Shown: positions 15,971 to 24,520, numbered from the stretch's first letter. The stretch: 64,000 nt of DNA from Cuneatibacter caecimuris (GCF_004216775.1 NZ_SGXF01000009.1:1-64000); one strand, 5' to 3'. Numbers and translations are program-made. The notes: a model not told the origin generated them from the letters alone.

Positions 15971-16012
15971 CCATGGTAATATCCTGGGAACAGGTCTTTT
16001 GGACCTGTGGAA

Positions 16013-16486
16013 TTATTTAAATCCTTTTAGATTCTGCATCAGCAGGGGCATGCCGGATATTTCATTCTTCACTGTGGACAGCACCACCAGCGTATGGGTA
16101 TGGGAAACCCCGTCAATAGATTTCACTGAGTTCAGCACCAGCTCCAGCTGCGCTGTGGAACCGGCTTCCAGCTTCAGCAGGTAATCAAATTCCCCGGTGA
16201 TGTGGTAACATTCTCTGATATTAGGCATTCCTGTAACCTTGTCCATAAAATTCTGATGGTATTTGGGATGCTCGATGCTTACAGAAATAAAAGCAGACAT
16301 ATCATTGCCTGTTTGTGCGGAATTCAGCACGACGGTGTATTGCTTGATGATGCCGTTGCTCTCCATCTTCCGGATACGCTCTATCACAGCGGAAACGGAA
16401 AGATTGATTTGTTCGCTGATAGCCGACGCGTTCTGGCGCGAGTTTGTCTTCAGGCAGTTTAAAATTTTGATGTCAATTGCATCCAT
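16013..16486 (-). CDS. Lrp/AsnC family transcriptional regulator
   Basis: A 157-residue regulator with an N-terminal helix-turn-helix (MDAIDIKILNCLKTNSRQNA ... INLSVSAVIERIRKMES) and a C-terminal RAM domain that binds amino acids and mediates oligomerisation (YHITGEFDYLLKLEAGS). ATG 16486 is preferred because GGGAGGT lies upstream; an in-frame ATG at 16528 has no site. The adjacent upstream gene is an aspartate dehydrogenase, which suggests a link to amino-acid metabolism, but no direct target is shown. Confidence 0.92.
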   Translation of the reverse strand: MDAIDIKILNCLKTNSRQNASAISEQINLSVSAVIERIRKMESNGIIKQYTVVLNSAQTGNDMSAFISVSIEHPKYHQNFMDKVTGMPNIRECYHITGEFDYLLKLEAGSTAQLELVLNSVKSIDGVSHTHTLVVLSTVKNEISGMPLLMQNLKGFK

Positions 16487-16533
16487 AGGGTACCTCCCAG
16501 GTTCATCTTCAGCATTTGCTGCTTTCATATAAG

Positions 16534-16545
16534 ATAGTATACTAT
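16534..16545. promoter_or_regulatory. 12-bp palindrome at the Lrp-family gene promoter
   Basis: ATAGTATACTAT is a perfect palindrome containing TATACT/AGTATA, about 50 bp upstream of the Lrp-type gene. It may be the -10 region overlapped by an autoregulatory operator. No clear -35 was assigned. Confidence 0.4.
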
Positions 16546-16606
16546 ATACCGGAATTTATGGCAAATGTTTTTTCGAGCGGGTCTGAGGGCTGGCCTGGAA
16601 TTTGCA

Positions 16607-17395
16607 TTACTGGAATTGAATGGGAGAGGCCAGGTTTTTCAGCAGAGCGACAAGGCTGTATCCTGCTATTCTGCTGGTTCTGGAGAAAATTTTCAGCTCG
16701 GCGCGGATTTCTTCGCCTTTCACTTCAATGGTATATTCGTCTCCAATGAAACCGGGAGAGCTGGTGATGGTTACTTCTGTATCTTCGGGGCCGGCGCTTG
16801 CCAGTGAAGCAGCCACGGCTACATTCACCCGGTGGGGCAGCAGCTCGATCGCTTTTCTGGCATTCCCGGAGAAAACCTGTTCAGGTTCCCTGGATTCCAT
16901 CAGCTCCTCACGGAAAACAGGAGTGCCGCGCAGGTATTGAGGCCCGGTGACAGAATGGAAGGAGGCGGAAATATCGCTCATCAGGCGCGCGGTATTCATC
17001 ACATCAAATCCGCCTATGGCGCCGGAAGCAATATGTACCTTACGGCCGGTTTTCCGCCCTACGTCACAGATGCGCTGAAAGAAGTCCTGATCGGCAAATG
17101 CGCCTATGGAAATCACAGCCAGATCTGCCCCTCTTTCAAGAATTGTTTCAGCATATTCCTTCACGGCAGCAACGCCTGCCGCTTCGGATACAATATCCGG
17201 TTCTTTTGCCATCAGTTCTTCCAGGGTATCACAGACAGGCGCGCCGGTTTTGTCGGCCAGGGCTTCGGCCGACTTCCGGGTACGGCTGTATACTCCTATG
17301 ATTTCGTATTCTTCCAGAATTCCGTTTACTGTTGCTTCCGCAACAATGGTGTTCAGTTTACCGCATCCCAGAATGCCTAATTTTTTCTTACTCAT
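16607..17395 (-). CDS. Aspartate dehydrogenase family oxidoreductase
   Basis: A 262-residue NAD(P)-binding protein. The N-terminal Rossmann fold has LGILGCGKLNT in place of GxGxxG. The central part, IASGAIGGFDVMNTARL, is the catalytic-domain signature of L-aspartate dehydrogenases (NadX/DUF108), and LLPHRVNVAVAASLAS is also typical. These enzymes deaminate aspartate to iminoaspartate/oxaloacetate and can feed NAD synthesis. A NAD-related regulator and pncB lie 1.3 kb away, so a role in NAD supply is possible but unproven. It is transcribed alone from the promoter at 17427-17455. Confidence 0.85.
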   Translation of the reverse strand: MSKKKLGILGCGKLNTIVAEATVNGILEEYEIIGVYSRTRKSAEALADKTGAPVCDTLEELMAKEPDIVSEAAGVAAVKEYAETILERGADLAVISIGAFADQDFFQRICDVGRKTGRKVHIASGAIGGFDVMNTARLMSDISASFHSVTGPQYLRGTPVFREELMESREPEQVFSGNARKAIELLPHRVNVAVAASLASAGPEDTEVTITSSPGFIGDEYTIEVKGEEIRAELKIFSRTSRIAGYSLVALLKNLASPIQFQ

Positions 17396-17426
17396 AGCAA
17401 TTCTCCTTTTTTGGTTGGTCAGTTAC

Positions 17427-17455
17427 AGTATACCGGGAGAAAGGCTTTTCCGCAA
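17427..17455 (-). promoter_or_regulatory. Promoter of the aspartate dehydrogenase gene
   Basis: On the minus strand TTGCGG (17450-17455), 17 bp, TATACT (17427-17432), about 30 bp before the start codon, with AAAGGAG as ribosome site. Confidence 0.6.
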
Positions 17456-17478
17456 GAGATTCAGACAGAAAGAAAGGA

Positions 17479-17520
17479 GACTGCCGCCTCCGCGATATTT
17501 CTATCGCTTCAGCGGCAGTC
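17479..17520 (-). terminator. Intrinsic terminator after the Cys-rich microprotein gene
   Basis: Stem GACTGCCGC/GCGGCAGTC (17479-17487 with 17512-17520), inner stem GCGATA/TATCGC around TTTC, then a T-rich run on the minus strand. One arm (GCCGCTGAAGCGAT) resembles the tail hairpin of repeat R1, so it may derive from it. Confidence 0.7.
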
Positions 17521-17547
17521 CCCCTTGCCTGTGCAGCTATACGCAGA

Positions 17548-17775
17548 TCAGCAGAAGCCGTTGCCGCCGCAGCAGCACAGCAGCAGGATGATCCAGATCC
17601 AGCTGCCGCAGCCATTGTTGTCGCCGCAGCCGCAGCCGTCATTTCCGCCGAAAATGCCATTGTTGCCGCCGCAGCAGCACAGCAGGATCAACACCAGAAA
17701 CAGGCAGTTATTGCCCCCGTTGCCGCATCCTTCACATCCACATCCGCCACAATTTGTTGCTGCTAAATCGCTCAT
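17548..17775 (-). CDS. Small Cys/Gly-rich hydrophobic protein
   Basis: A 75-residue protein of unusual make-up: 17 cysteines, many glycines and asparagines, and two near-identical hydrophobic blocks, LFLVLILLCCCGGNNG and IWIILLLCCCGGNGF, separated by CGCG-type loops. Internal duplication is evident. Proteins like this in Lachnospiraceae are sometimes labelled 'chorion class high-cysteine' but have no known function. A membrane or metal-binding role is only a guess. It has an AGGAGG ribosome site, a TATAAT-containing leader and its own terminator, so it is a real independent gene. Confidence 0.75.
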   Translation of the reverse strand: MSDLAATNCGGCGCEGCGNGGNNCLFLVLILLCCCGGNNGIFGGNDGCGCGDNNGCGSWIWIILLLCCCGGNGFC

Positions 17776-17855
17776 AAGTTATTCCTCCAGGTTCATTATA
17801 CAGTTATATCTTATGGGGAAGCGAAGAATGTGTGCATGAATTTGAAATTTTTTTC

Positions 17856-17884
17856 TTGTGGATTTTTGGGGATGATGCTATAGT
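17856..17884 (+). promoter_or_regulatory. Promoter of the araD-like gene
   Basis: TTGTGG at 17856-17861, 17 bp, TATAGT at 17879-17884. It lies 29 bp before the ATG at 17913. Confidence 0.55.
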
Positions 17885-17912
17885 ATTCATATTAAGAAAG
17901 GGGGCAATGCCA

Positions 17913-18602
17913 ATGTTAAAGGAATTAAAAGAACAGGTTTACGAAGCTAATATGGAACTGCCTAAACGGGGACTGGTTACCTATACCTGGGGAAACGTCA
18001 GCGGCCTGGATGCAGAAAGAGGGCTGTTTGTCATCAAACCCAGCGGCGTAGATTATGAGGTGCTCAAACCAGAGGATCTGGTGGTGCTGGATCTGGAAGG
18101 CAATGTGGTAGAGGGGAAATACAGGCCTTCATCAGATACTCCCACCCATCTGGAACTGTATAAAGCGTTTCCGGAGATCGGCGGAATTGTGCATACACAT
18201 TCTCCCTGGGCGACTTCCTGGGCCCAGGCCGGAAGGGCAATCCCCTGCTATGGCACCACTCACGCGGATTATTATTATGGAGAAATTCCCTGCGCCAGAA
18301 GCCTGACAGCAGCGGAGATCAGCCGGGATTATGAGATGAACACAGGTCTGGTGATTATTGAGACCTTCCGGAAGAAGAACCCGGTATATGTGCCCGGCGT
18401 GCTCTGCAAGAACCACGGGCCTTTTACCTGGGGCAAGGATGCGGCAGAAGCAGTGCACAATGCGGTTGTTCTGGAGGAAGTGGCGAAGATGGCCTACCAG
18501 GCTGAAATGCTGAACCACCAGATCATGCCGGCGCCCCAGGTCCTGATGGACAAGCATTTTATGCGCAAACATGGAGAAAACGCATACTATGGCCAAAAAT
18601 AG
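17913..18602 (+). CDS. araD: L-ribulose-5-phosphate 4-epimerase
   Basis: Interconverts L-ribulose 5-phosphate and D-xylulose 5-phosphate, linking arabinose or ascorbate breakdown to the pentose phosphate pathway. The 229-residue protein is a class II aldolase-fold enzyme: [35 protein letters not shown], the metal-binding histidines in [12 protein letters not shown], and [12 protein letters not shown] 17913 has AAAGGGGG 8 bp upstream, better than ATG 17907. No arabinose or ascorbate genes adjoin it. A related class II aldolase specificity is possible. Confidence 0.9.
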   Translation: MLKELKEQVYEANMELPKRGLVTYTWGNVSGLDAERGLFVIKPSGVDYEVLKPEDLVVLDLEGNVVEGKYRPSSDTPTHLELYKAFPEIGGIVHTHSPWATSWAQAGRAIPCYGTTHADYYYGEIPCARSLTAAEISRDYEMNTGLVIIETFRKKNPVYVPGVLCKNHGPFTWGKDAAEAVHNAVVLEEVAKMAYQAEMLNHQIMPAPQVLMDKHFMRKHGENAYYGQK

Positions 18603-18614
18603 TTAAAAAAGGTA

Positions 18615-18683
18615 TTGACAACACTTAGTAGCAAATGTATACTATGTAACAACATACATAGTATGAAAATGCTACTAAGTGTT
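18615..18683 (+). promoter_or_regulatory. Promoter with nested palindromes before the NrtR-like gene
   Basis: TTGACA (18615-18620), 17 bp, TATACT (18638-18643). An outer 14-bp perfect inverted repeat (AACACTTAGTAGCA, 18620-18633 with 18670-18683) begins at the -35. An inner 10-bp repeat (ATACTATGTA, 18639-18648 with 18655-18664) covers the -10. The outer arm is followed by a T run, so it could also form a terminator for araD or an attenuator. Operator function for the NrtR-like protein is inferred. Confidence 0.65.
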
Positions 18684-18732
18684 TTTTCATATAAGGAAAA
18701 GGCAAAGAGACCAATGGCAGGAAAGGAGAGCC

Positions 18733-19629
18733 ATGGAAGAACTGCGAAACCGGGACGGCCTGACTGAAAAAGAATTTCTGGCCAAGTACCGCCCGGGCAA
18801 TTATGAACGCCCGTCGGTAACAGTGGATATGCTGGTATTCACAGTAGAAGACGTGAGGCCGCCGGGCAGGTCGGTGCCGGATAAAGTACTGAAGCTTCTT
18901 CTCATCAGAAGAAAAAATCATCCGTTCATGAACCAGTGGGCGATCCCGGGAGGATTTGTGAATATTGATGAATCTGTGGACGCGGCTGCGGCGCGGGAAC
19001 TGAAGGAAGAGACGTCGGTGGAAGACGTATACCTGGAACAGCTGTATACCTGGGGGGAAGTAAACCGAGACCCGAGGATGCGCGTGATTTCCACCTCATA
19101 TCTGGCGCTGGTTCCCGGAGAGGGCCTGAAGCCCAGAGCGGGGGACGATGCGGCGGAAGCTGTCTGGTTCACGGTTCGCCGGGAACAGCAGGAGGAAACA
19201 GAAGGCCTGAAAACCTGGAATCTATTTCTGGAAAGCAGGGATCGTTCTGCAGAAATCCGCTATAGAGTGACGGAACATTTTACGAAAAACGGCGTTTTGA
19301 TGGCGGAAGAGACCCAGCTGCTGCCGGAAACCCGGGACCGCCTTGCCTTTGACCATGCCAAAATCGTCAATCTGGCGCTGGAACGGCTGAGAAACAAGGT
19401 GGAGTATACGCCGATTGCATTTAATCTCCTGCCGGAAGAATTTACGCTGACAGAAGCGCAGAAGGTTTATGAAACTCTTCTGGGGAGGCCGCTGTTTAAA
19501 GCGAACTTCAGAAAAAAAATATTGCCCATGGTTGTGGAAACAGAAAAAAAGACGGAGAATGTCCGGCACCGGCCCAGCCAATACTACCGGTTTGATCCGG
19601 ATTGGAGGAAGAAAAATGAAGGTTTTTGA
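18733..19629 (+). CDS. NrtR-like Nudix-domain transcriptional regulator of NAD metabolism
   Basis: A 298-residue protein with an N-terminal Nudix domain (about 30-165) and a C-terminal winged-helix-like part (about 210-285, EEFTLTEAQKVYETLLGR then FKANFRKKILPM), the design of NrtR regulators that sense ADP-ribose and control NAD salvage genes. The Nudix box GFVNIDES ... RELKEETSV has Ser where Gly is usual, so catalysis may be weak or lost. The gene overlaps pncB by 14 bp and lies behind palindromes, supporting local autoregulation. A plain Nudix hydrolase is less likely. ATG 18733 follows AAAGGAG. Confidence 0.83.
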   Translation: MEELRNRDGLTEKEFLAKYRPGNYERPSVTVDMLVFTVEDVRPPGRSVPDKVLKLLLIRRKNHPFMNQWAIPGGFVNIDESVDAAAARELKEETSVEDVYLEQLYTWGEVNRDPRMRVISTSYLALVPGEGLKPRAGDDAAEAVWFTVRREQQEETEGLKTWNLFLESRDRSAEIRYRVTEHFTKNGVLMAEETQLLPETRDRLAFDHAKIVNLALERLRNKVEYTPIAFNLLPEEFTLTEAQKVYETLLGRPLFKANFRKKILPMVVETEKKTENVRHRPSQYYRFDPDWRKKNEGF

Positions 19630-21073
19630 TGAGAATAAAAGAAATCTGACTATGCTGATGGATTTTTATGAGCTGACAATGGCTAACGGCTATTTTGTAA
19701 AGGGCTGCGGAAATACTCAGGTGGTTTTTGATATGTTTTACCGGGAGAACCCGGAAAACGGGGGCTTTGTTGTGTGCGCGGGCCTGGAGCAGCTGGTGGA
19801 ATATATTCAGGAGATGCATTTTACCCAGGCGGATATCGACTATCTGCGGGGGCGCGCAATGTTTGATGAAGGCTTTTTGGAGTATCTGAAAAATTTCGCA
19901 TTTAAAGGCACCATTGAGGCTGTGGCAGAAGGTACGATTGTCTATCCGGGCACTCCTCTGGTAACAGTTACAGCCCCTCTGATCGACGCCCAGCTGGTAG
20001 AAACCATGCTGCTGCTCACGATCAATCACCAGTCCCTGATCGCTACCAAAGCCAATCGGATCTGCCGTGCGGCTGGAAAAGCTGCCATCATGGAATTTGG
20101 AGCCCGCAGAGCCCAGGGAGCGGATGCGGCGGTCTACGGAGCGAGGGCGGCTTATATCGGTGGAGCAGGCGCTACAGCGACTACTCTGGCGGATGAGATG
20201 TTCGGCGTAAAGGCGGTGGGCACTATGGCTCACTCCTGGGTGCAGTTTTTTGACAGCGAATACGAGGCTTTTAAGGCATATGCAGAGGTCTATCCGGATT
20301 CCTGTACGCTGCTGATTGATACTTACGATATTCTGGACAGCGGCGTGGTCAACGCTATCCGTGTGGCGAAAGAGGTTCTGGAGCCTATGGGCAAACGGCT
20401 GAAAGGCGTCCGCATTGACAGCGGAGACCTGGCATATTTTTCCAAGCGGCTGCGCCGTATCCTGGACAGCGCGGGCCTTACGGACTGTTCCATTGTGGTG
20501 TCCAACAGTGTGGATGAGTATCTGATCAATTCCCTGAACCGTCAGGGCGCGGAGATCGATTCCTACGGCGTGGGGGAGCGTTTGATTACTTCTAAATCAG
20601 ATCCTGTCTTTGGCGGCGTCTATAAGCTGGCGGCGGTGCAGCAGCCGGACGGGAGCTTTTCGCCCCGTATTAAGATTTCCGAAAACCCTGAGAAAATTAC
20701 AAATCCCGGAAGAAAGGAACTGTGGAGGATCTATGATCCTCACACCGGGTATGGGACAGCGGATCTGATTACGCTGGCAGGGGAAGCGGTGGAGGATAAC
20801 GTGCCCTTTGAATTTGTAGACCCTCAAAAACCCTGGAAACAGATGAAGTTTGAGAAGTTCCATGCAGAGAAGCTTCATAAAACGATCTTCAAAGACGGGG
20901 AGCTGGTTTATCAGCTGCCAAAACTGGAGGAGATCAGAGAATATGTGCAGTATCAGCTGGCCAATACTGTATGGGAAGAAGAGCAGCGGTTTGAAAATCC
21001 CCATCTCCACTATGTGGACCTGTCCAGAAAACTGTATGCGCTGAAGGAAGATCTTTTGAAAAAGGCTCACTAG
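19616..21073 (+). CDS. pncB: Nicotinate phosphoribosyltransferase
   Basis: Makes nicotinate mononucleotide from nicotinate and PRPP, the committed step of NAD salvage. The 485-residue length and motifs fit the Firmicute type: LTMLMDFYELTMANGYF at the start, EFGARRAQGADAA (with the phosphorylated-histidine region in GTMAHSWVQ), GVRIDSGDLAYFSK, and GVGERLITSKSDPVFGGVYKL. The ATG lies inside the end of the NrtR-like gene (14-bp overlap) behind GGAGG, so the two are co-translated, and pncB should respond to the promoter at 18615. Confidence 0.96.
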   Translation: MKVFDENKRNLTMLMDFYELTMANGYFVKGCGNTQVVFDMFYRENPENGGFVVCAGLEQLVEYIQEMHFTQADIDYLRGRAMFDEGFLEYLKNFAFKGTIEAVAEGTIVYPGTPLVTVTAPLIDAQLVETMLLLTINHQSLIATKANRICRAAGKAAIMEFGARRAQGADAAVYGARAAYIGGAGATATTLADEMFGVKAVGTMAHSWVQFFDSEYEAFKAYAEVYPDSCTLLIDTYDILDSGVVNAIRVAKEVLEPMGKRLKGVRIDSGDLAYFSKRLRRILDSAGLTDCSIVVSNSVDEYLINSLNRQGAEIDSYGVGERLITSKSDPVFGGVYKLAAVQQPDGSFSPRIKISENPEKITNPGRKELWRIYDPHTGYGTADLITLAGEAVEDNVPFEFVDPQKPWKQMKFEKFHAEKLHKTIFKDGELVYQLPKLEEIREYVQYQLANTVWEEEQRFENPHLHYVDLSRKLYALKEDLLKKAH

Positions 21074-21105
21074 GAAAAATGACAGAAAGCAGCTGCCTTT
21101 TTTCA

Positions 21106-21228
21106 TTGCATAGGAAACTGCGTTCCCTATGCAACAAAACCCTCCGGGGGATCGCACTGCGGCGTAAGGAATTACGTCGCTAAAGCGACACTCCGCAGGC
21201 GGAGAATCCCGCCAGCGGGATTCTTTTT
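21106..21228 (+). repeat. Intergenic repeat R1, copy C (complete unit)
   Basis: The best complete copy. Hairpins in order: TTGCATAGGAA/TTCCCTATGCAA (21106-21134), CCCTCCGGGGG, GTCGCTAAAGCGAC, CTCCGCAGGCGGAG, and AATCCCGC/GCGGGATT, ending in a T run. It lies downstream of pncB in the same direction, so it could work as a 3' hairpin array, but the conserved unpaired segments argue for more than a terminator. Confidence 0.85.
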
Positions 21229-21323
21229 CATAAATCTGCGCTGGATAATTTAAGAAATATTTCAAGTCTCCCCGGGAGATCCGTGATATACTTTATACAA
21301 CAAAACCAACAGGAGGAAGTTGT

Positions 21324-21989
21324 ATGAAAATCAGATGGAAACGGATCAACTGGGGAGTTTTATTTGCCCTTGTTCTGATCGCCGGCCTGGTGATTTATCT
21401 CATTGTGGACAATGCCAAATTTAAACAGTCGAAATCAGAGATAATGGAGACTGCGGAGCGTTACCTGCAGGAACAGCCGCTGGCTGAAAAAGAAGGATTA
21501 GGAGGCAGCGATGCTTTGGAAGAATTGCTTAATCAGTATTGGGCGGAAATAAAGCTGCCCGGAGGGATCAATGGGCAGGGAAAAGGCGCAGTGCTGGATA
21601 AACTGAAGGTACTGAAAGAGCAGGAAGCCACTGCGGGAAGAATTGTGGAAGCGCAGAGCCTGACACAGCGGCCTACTGTGCTGAGAAACAGCCCCTGGAC
21701 CGCTCAGGTCACAGTAGATGTTATAGAAACTTATGAGGTGGACGGACCTTGCGTGCTGTTCATGTCAGGAGGGTTTACAGCAGTGCCCGGCGGAGAACTA
21801 AAAAGCTACGGCTGGGAAGAAGGAAAAACCGTAAAGCTGAAATATCAGAATGAATACACATTAGAGTTTGCCAAAACCGGAGACGGGTGGAAAATCGCAT
21901 CCCTGGTGGACTGCAGGAGCATAAATATGACTGAGGGGATAAACCCCTACGGCGTTCCCGCTGAGGAAGCGCCGGGAGAGGAGGGGTGA
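21324..21989 (+). CDS. Single-pass membrane protein of unknown function, ABC operon
   Basis: A 221-residue protein with a short basic start, one membrane helix at about 11-30 (WGVLFALVLIAGLVIYLIV) and an outside domain of about 190 residues. The C-terminal part (about 115-205), with VTVDVIETYEV, KTVKLKYQNEYTLEFAKTGDGWKIASLVD, looks like an NTF2-like or DUF-type beta fold; no family is claimed. The gene lies 4 bp before the ABC ATPase gene, so it is probably an accessory part of that exporter. The start has AGGAGG. Confidence 0.7.
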   Translation: MKIRWKRINWGVLFALVLIAGLVIYLIVDNAKFKQSKSEIMETAERYLQEQPLAEKEGLGGSDALEELLNQYWAEIKLPGGINGQGKGAVLDKLKVLKEQEATAGRIVEAQSLTQRPTVLRNSPWTAQVTVDVIETYEVDGPCVLFMSGGFTAVPGGELKSYGWEEGKTVKLKYQNEYTLEFAKTGDGWKIASLVDCRSINMTEGINPYGVPAEEAPGEEG

Positions 21990-21993
21990 AGGA

Positions 21994-22938
21994 ATGGAAA
22001 CTGCGATCAGACTGGAGCACGTAAATAAGCATCTGGGGAAAAAACAGGTGCTGAAGGATCTGTCTTTTGAAACATATATCGGAGAGGTTTTCGGATTCCT
22101 GGGCCCTAACGGCGCGGGAAAGACGACCACCATTAAATTACTGGTAGGGCTGCTTTCCATGGAGGAAGGAAATATCTCAATCTGCGGGAAAGACATTACA
22201 GGAGAATTCGAGACCGCGATGGCATATGTGGGCGGAATTGTGGAGAATCCGGAAATGTACGGTTATATGACCGGCCGTCAGAATCTCTGCCAGTATGCCA
22301 GAATGCGGAAAGGAGTGACACAGGAAAGAATTGACGAGGTGGTAAGCCTGGTAGGTCTGTCCAACCGGATTAATGAAAAGGTGTCAAAATATTCCCTGGG
22401 CATGCGTCAGAGGCTGGGGCTGGCCCAGTGCATGCTGCATCATCCCAAGGTGCTGATTCTGGACGAACCCACCAATGGGCTGGATCCGGCGGGAATCCGG
22501 CAGCTCAGGGATATCCTGAAGCATTTGGCCCATCAGGAAGGAACCTGCGTTTTTGTATCCAGCCATATGATGAGCGAAATGGAGCTGATGTGCGACCGGG
22601 TGGGAATCATCGTGGACGGGCGCCTGGCAGAGGTAAAAACCCTGCAGGAAATGATGACAGAACGGCGCGGGGATTCCGTTGTCTACCGTTATCATGCAGA
22701 AAATCCCCGGTTATTGATGAACGCTGCAAGACAGATGGAGCTGCAGGCGGAACCTGGGGGAGAAGAGATGGTGGAAGTACAGATCCCTTCCGGGCAGGAG
22801 AAGCAGGTCCTTTGGGAGCTGAACAGGACGCTGGCAGAAAATAATATTGTTTTTTACAGCGCCGCGCCGGTGGAATCCAAAAAACTGGAGGATGCCTTTA
22901 TGGAATTAACTGGAAAGGAGGGGGAACAGATTGTTTAA
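21994..22938 (+). CDS. ABC transporter ATP-binding protein (BcrA type)
   Basis: This 314-residue ATPase has Walker A GPNGAGKTTT (about 38-47), signature YSLGMRQRLGLAQ, Walker B VLILDEPTNGLD, and the H-loop in VSSHMMSE. The C-terminal extension of about 90 residues is usual for the BcrA/CcmA-like export ATPases. It powers the permease encoded next, whose start overlaps it by 8 bp. Such pairs often export peptides or lipids or give bacitracin/lantibiotic resistance; the substrate here is unknown. Confidence 0.93.
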   Translation: METAIRLEHVNKHLGKKQVLKDLSFETYIGEVFGFLGPNGAGKTTTIKLLVGLLSMEEGNISICGKDITGEFETAMAYVGGIVENPEMYGYMTGRQNLCQYARMRKGVTQERIDEVVSLVGLSNRINEKVSKYSLGMRQRLGLAQCMLHHPKVLILDEPTNGLDPAGIRQLRDILKHLAHQEGTCVFVSSHMMSEMELMCDRVGIIVDGRLAEVKTLQEMMTERRGDSVVYRYHAENPRLLMNAARQMELQAEPGGEEMVEVQIPSGQEKQVLWELNRTLAENNIVFYSAAPVESKKLEDAFMELTGKEGEQIV

Positions 22939-24271
22939 TTTAATAAGAAATGAATCAGAAAAGGTATTTAGAAAGTACAGCACTTATGTGCTGATCGGCC
23001 TGATGGCGCTGTTCCTTTTCGGCGTGCAGTGGCTGATTAAGGCGTCTTCCGGCGGGGGGGATTACAGGTGGTACCCTGACGAAGCTTCACTCTCAGAGGA
23101 GATTATGTTTTATGAGAGCCAGGGAATGGAGGAGGAAGCCAGGGTCTGGAAGTTTTATAGAGATAACCTGTTAGATTCCCAGGTTCCTGCTGATTCCTGG
23201 CGCTTAGAGGCTTTGAGGATCAGCTATGCCGGGGGTGATGAATCGGAAATCCGGGAAACGGAAGCCATGGCCCGCACCGGAAACTGGCAGGGTTACTATC
23301 AGAGAATGGTCCGTCAGATCCAGGAAAACAGCGAATACACAGAGCAGGATAAGGAAATGATGTCTTATCCATACCGGTATCTGCTGGAGCATCAGCTGGA
23401 CCCGGACGACAGACCCTGGCAGTGGGATGTGGCGATGCAGTATCAGTCAAACGTGGGAACAGTGATGGCGCTGCAGAAGCTGGAAGCGTCGGGGAACCTG
23501 ACAGATTCGGCAGAACTGGAGAAAGCCCGTGCTGATGCAGAAGTTGCGCGCTACAGGCTGGAAAACGATGTGGAATATGTAGCTGTGAAAGGAGAATATG
23601 GCTACCGGTATCCCCGAGGCGTTTGGGATGCTGTGGATTCTACTTCATCAATTATCCTGATCCTGTCCAGCGTGTTTCTTCTGATCATTGCCGGAGGCTG
23701 CGTTTCCAGAGAATTTTCCTCCGGAACCATTAAGTTCCTTCTGATCAATCCGGTGAAGCGCCAGAAAATATTCTGGAGCAAATATCTGATGATGCTGGCG
23801 CTTTCCGCGGTTACACTCATCGCCGGATTCCTGCTGAACCTGGGGGCGGCGGTGCTGATTCAGGGAGGTCAGGGGCTTCAGGCCACTTATCTGTTCTTTG
23901 ACGGCAGCGCGGTCCGGGAAGGCAGCGTGCTCCTGATCTGTGCGGGGCAATATTTTGCCGGAGCGGTGAGCGCGATTGTGATGATGAGTCTTTCCTTTAT
24001 GATATCTTCGGTGCTGCGCAGCTCTGCTGTGGCGATTGGCATCAGCATCACCTGTCTTCTTGTGGGGAGCATGGTGGTGGAATTCATGGCAGAGCTTCAG
24101 ATTGACTGGGGAAGATACCTGATCTTTGCTAATACAGGCCTGGCTGAGATCATGCAGGGGAACTCGAAATTTGCCCACCAGTCGCTGGGCTTCGCTCTGA
24201 TCGTACTGGCCCTCCATATGGCAGCGTTTTTATGGATCGCCAGGGATGGGTTTGTAAAAAAAGAAGTCTGA
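22931..24271 (+). CDS. ABC-2 type permease
   Basis: A 446-residue membrane protein. One helix at about 16-37, then a large outside domain (about 40-225), then five or six helices starting with SSIILILSSVFLLIIAGGCV. The motif SREFSSGTIKFLLINPVKRQKIFWSKYL after the second helix is typical of ABC-2 permeases. The start is TTG at 22931, inside the ATPase gene, behind AAGGAGGGGG. It ends 15 bp before an intrinsic terminator and closes the operon 21324-24271. Confidence 0.9.
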   Translation: MFNLIRNESEKVFRKYSTYVLIGLMALFLFGVQWLIKASSGGGDYRWYPDEASLSEEIMFYESQGMEEEARVWKFYRDNLLDSQVPADSWRLEALRISYAGGDESEIRETEAMARTGNWQGYYQRMVRQIQENSEYTEQDKEMMSYPYRYLLEHQLDPDDRPWQWDVAMQYQSNVGTVMALQKLEASGNLTDSAELEKARADAEVARYRLENDVEYVAVKGEYGYRYPRGVWDAVDSTSSIILILSSVFLLIIAGGCVSREFSSGTIKFLLINPVKRQKIFWSKYLMMLALSAVTLIAGFLLNLGAAVLIQGGQGLQATYLFFDGSAVREGSVLLICAGQYFAGAVSAIVMMSLSFMISSVLRSSAVAIGISITCLLVGSMVVEFMAELQIDWGRYLIFANTGLAEIMQGNSKFAHQSLGFALIVLALHMAAFLWIARDGFVKKEV

Positions 24272-24285
24272 GACAGTAAAATAGA

Positions 24286-24342
24286 ACAGTCCGGAGAGGG
24301 CGCGGCAGTGCTGCATTTATACGCCTTCTCCGGACTGTTTTT
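24286..24342 (+). terminator. Intrinsic terminator of the ABC operon
   Basis: Stem AACAGTCCGGAGAGG / CTTCTCCGGACTGTT (24286-24299 with 24326-24339, one or two mismatches) followed by TTTTT. The loop is 27 nt. It is directly after the permease stop. Confidence 0.85.
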
Positions 24343-24395
24343 GTCCATGTTTTTAATCCGCGGTATTTGGACTCCGCTTTTCTCGGATGGCTTTA

Positions 24396-24520
24396 TTTTA
24401 GGAGGAAACTTCGTTCCCTATAAAACAAACCCCTCCGGGGGGAGGCGCACTACGCGCTAAGGAAATAAGGCCGCTGAAGCGACCGCGCTTCGGCGCGAGA
24501 GTCCGGCGAGCCGGACTCTC
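24396..24520 (+). repeat. Intergenic repeat R1, copy D (intrudes into a coding region)
   Basis: R1 unit with changed but still paired hairpins: TTTTAGGAGGAA/TTCCCTATAAAA, CCCTCCGGGGGG, GCCGCTGAAGCGAC, CGCGCTTCGGCGCG and GAGTCCGGC/GCCGGACTC. Positions 24450-24520 are also the last codons of the minus-strand gene 24450-24941. Confidence 0.85.
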
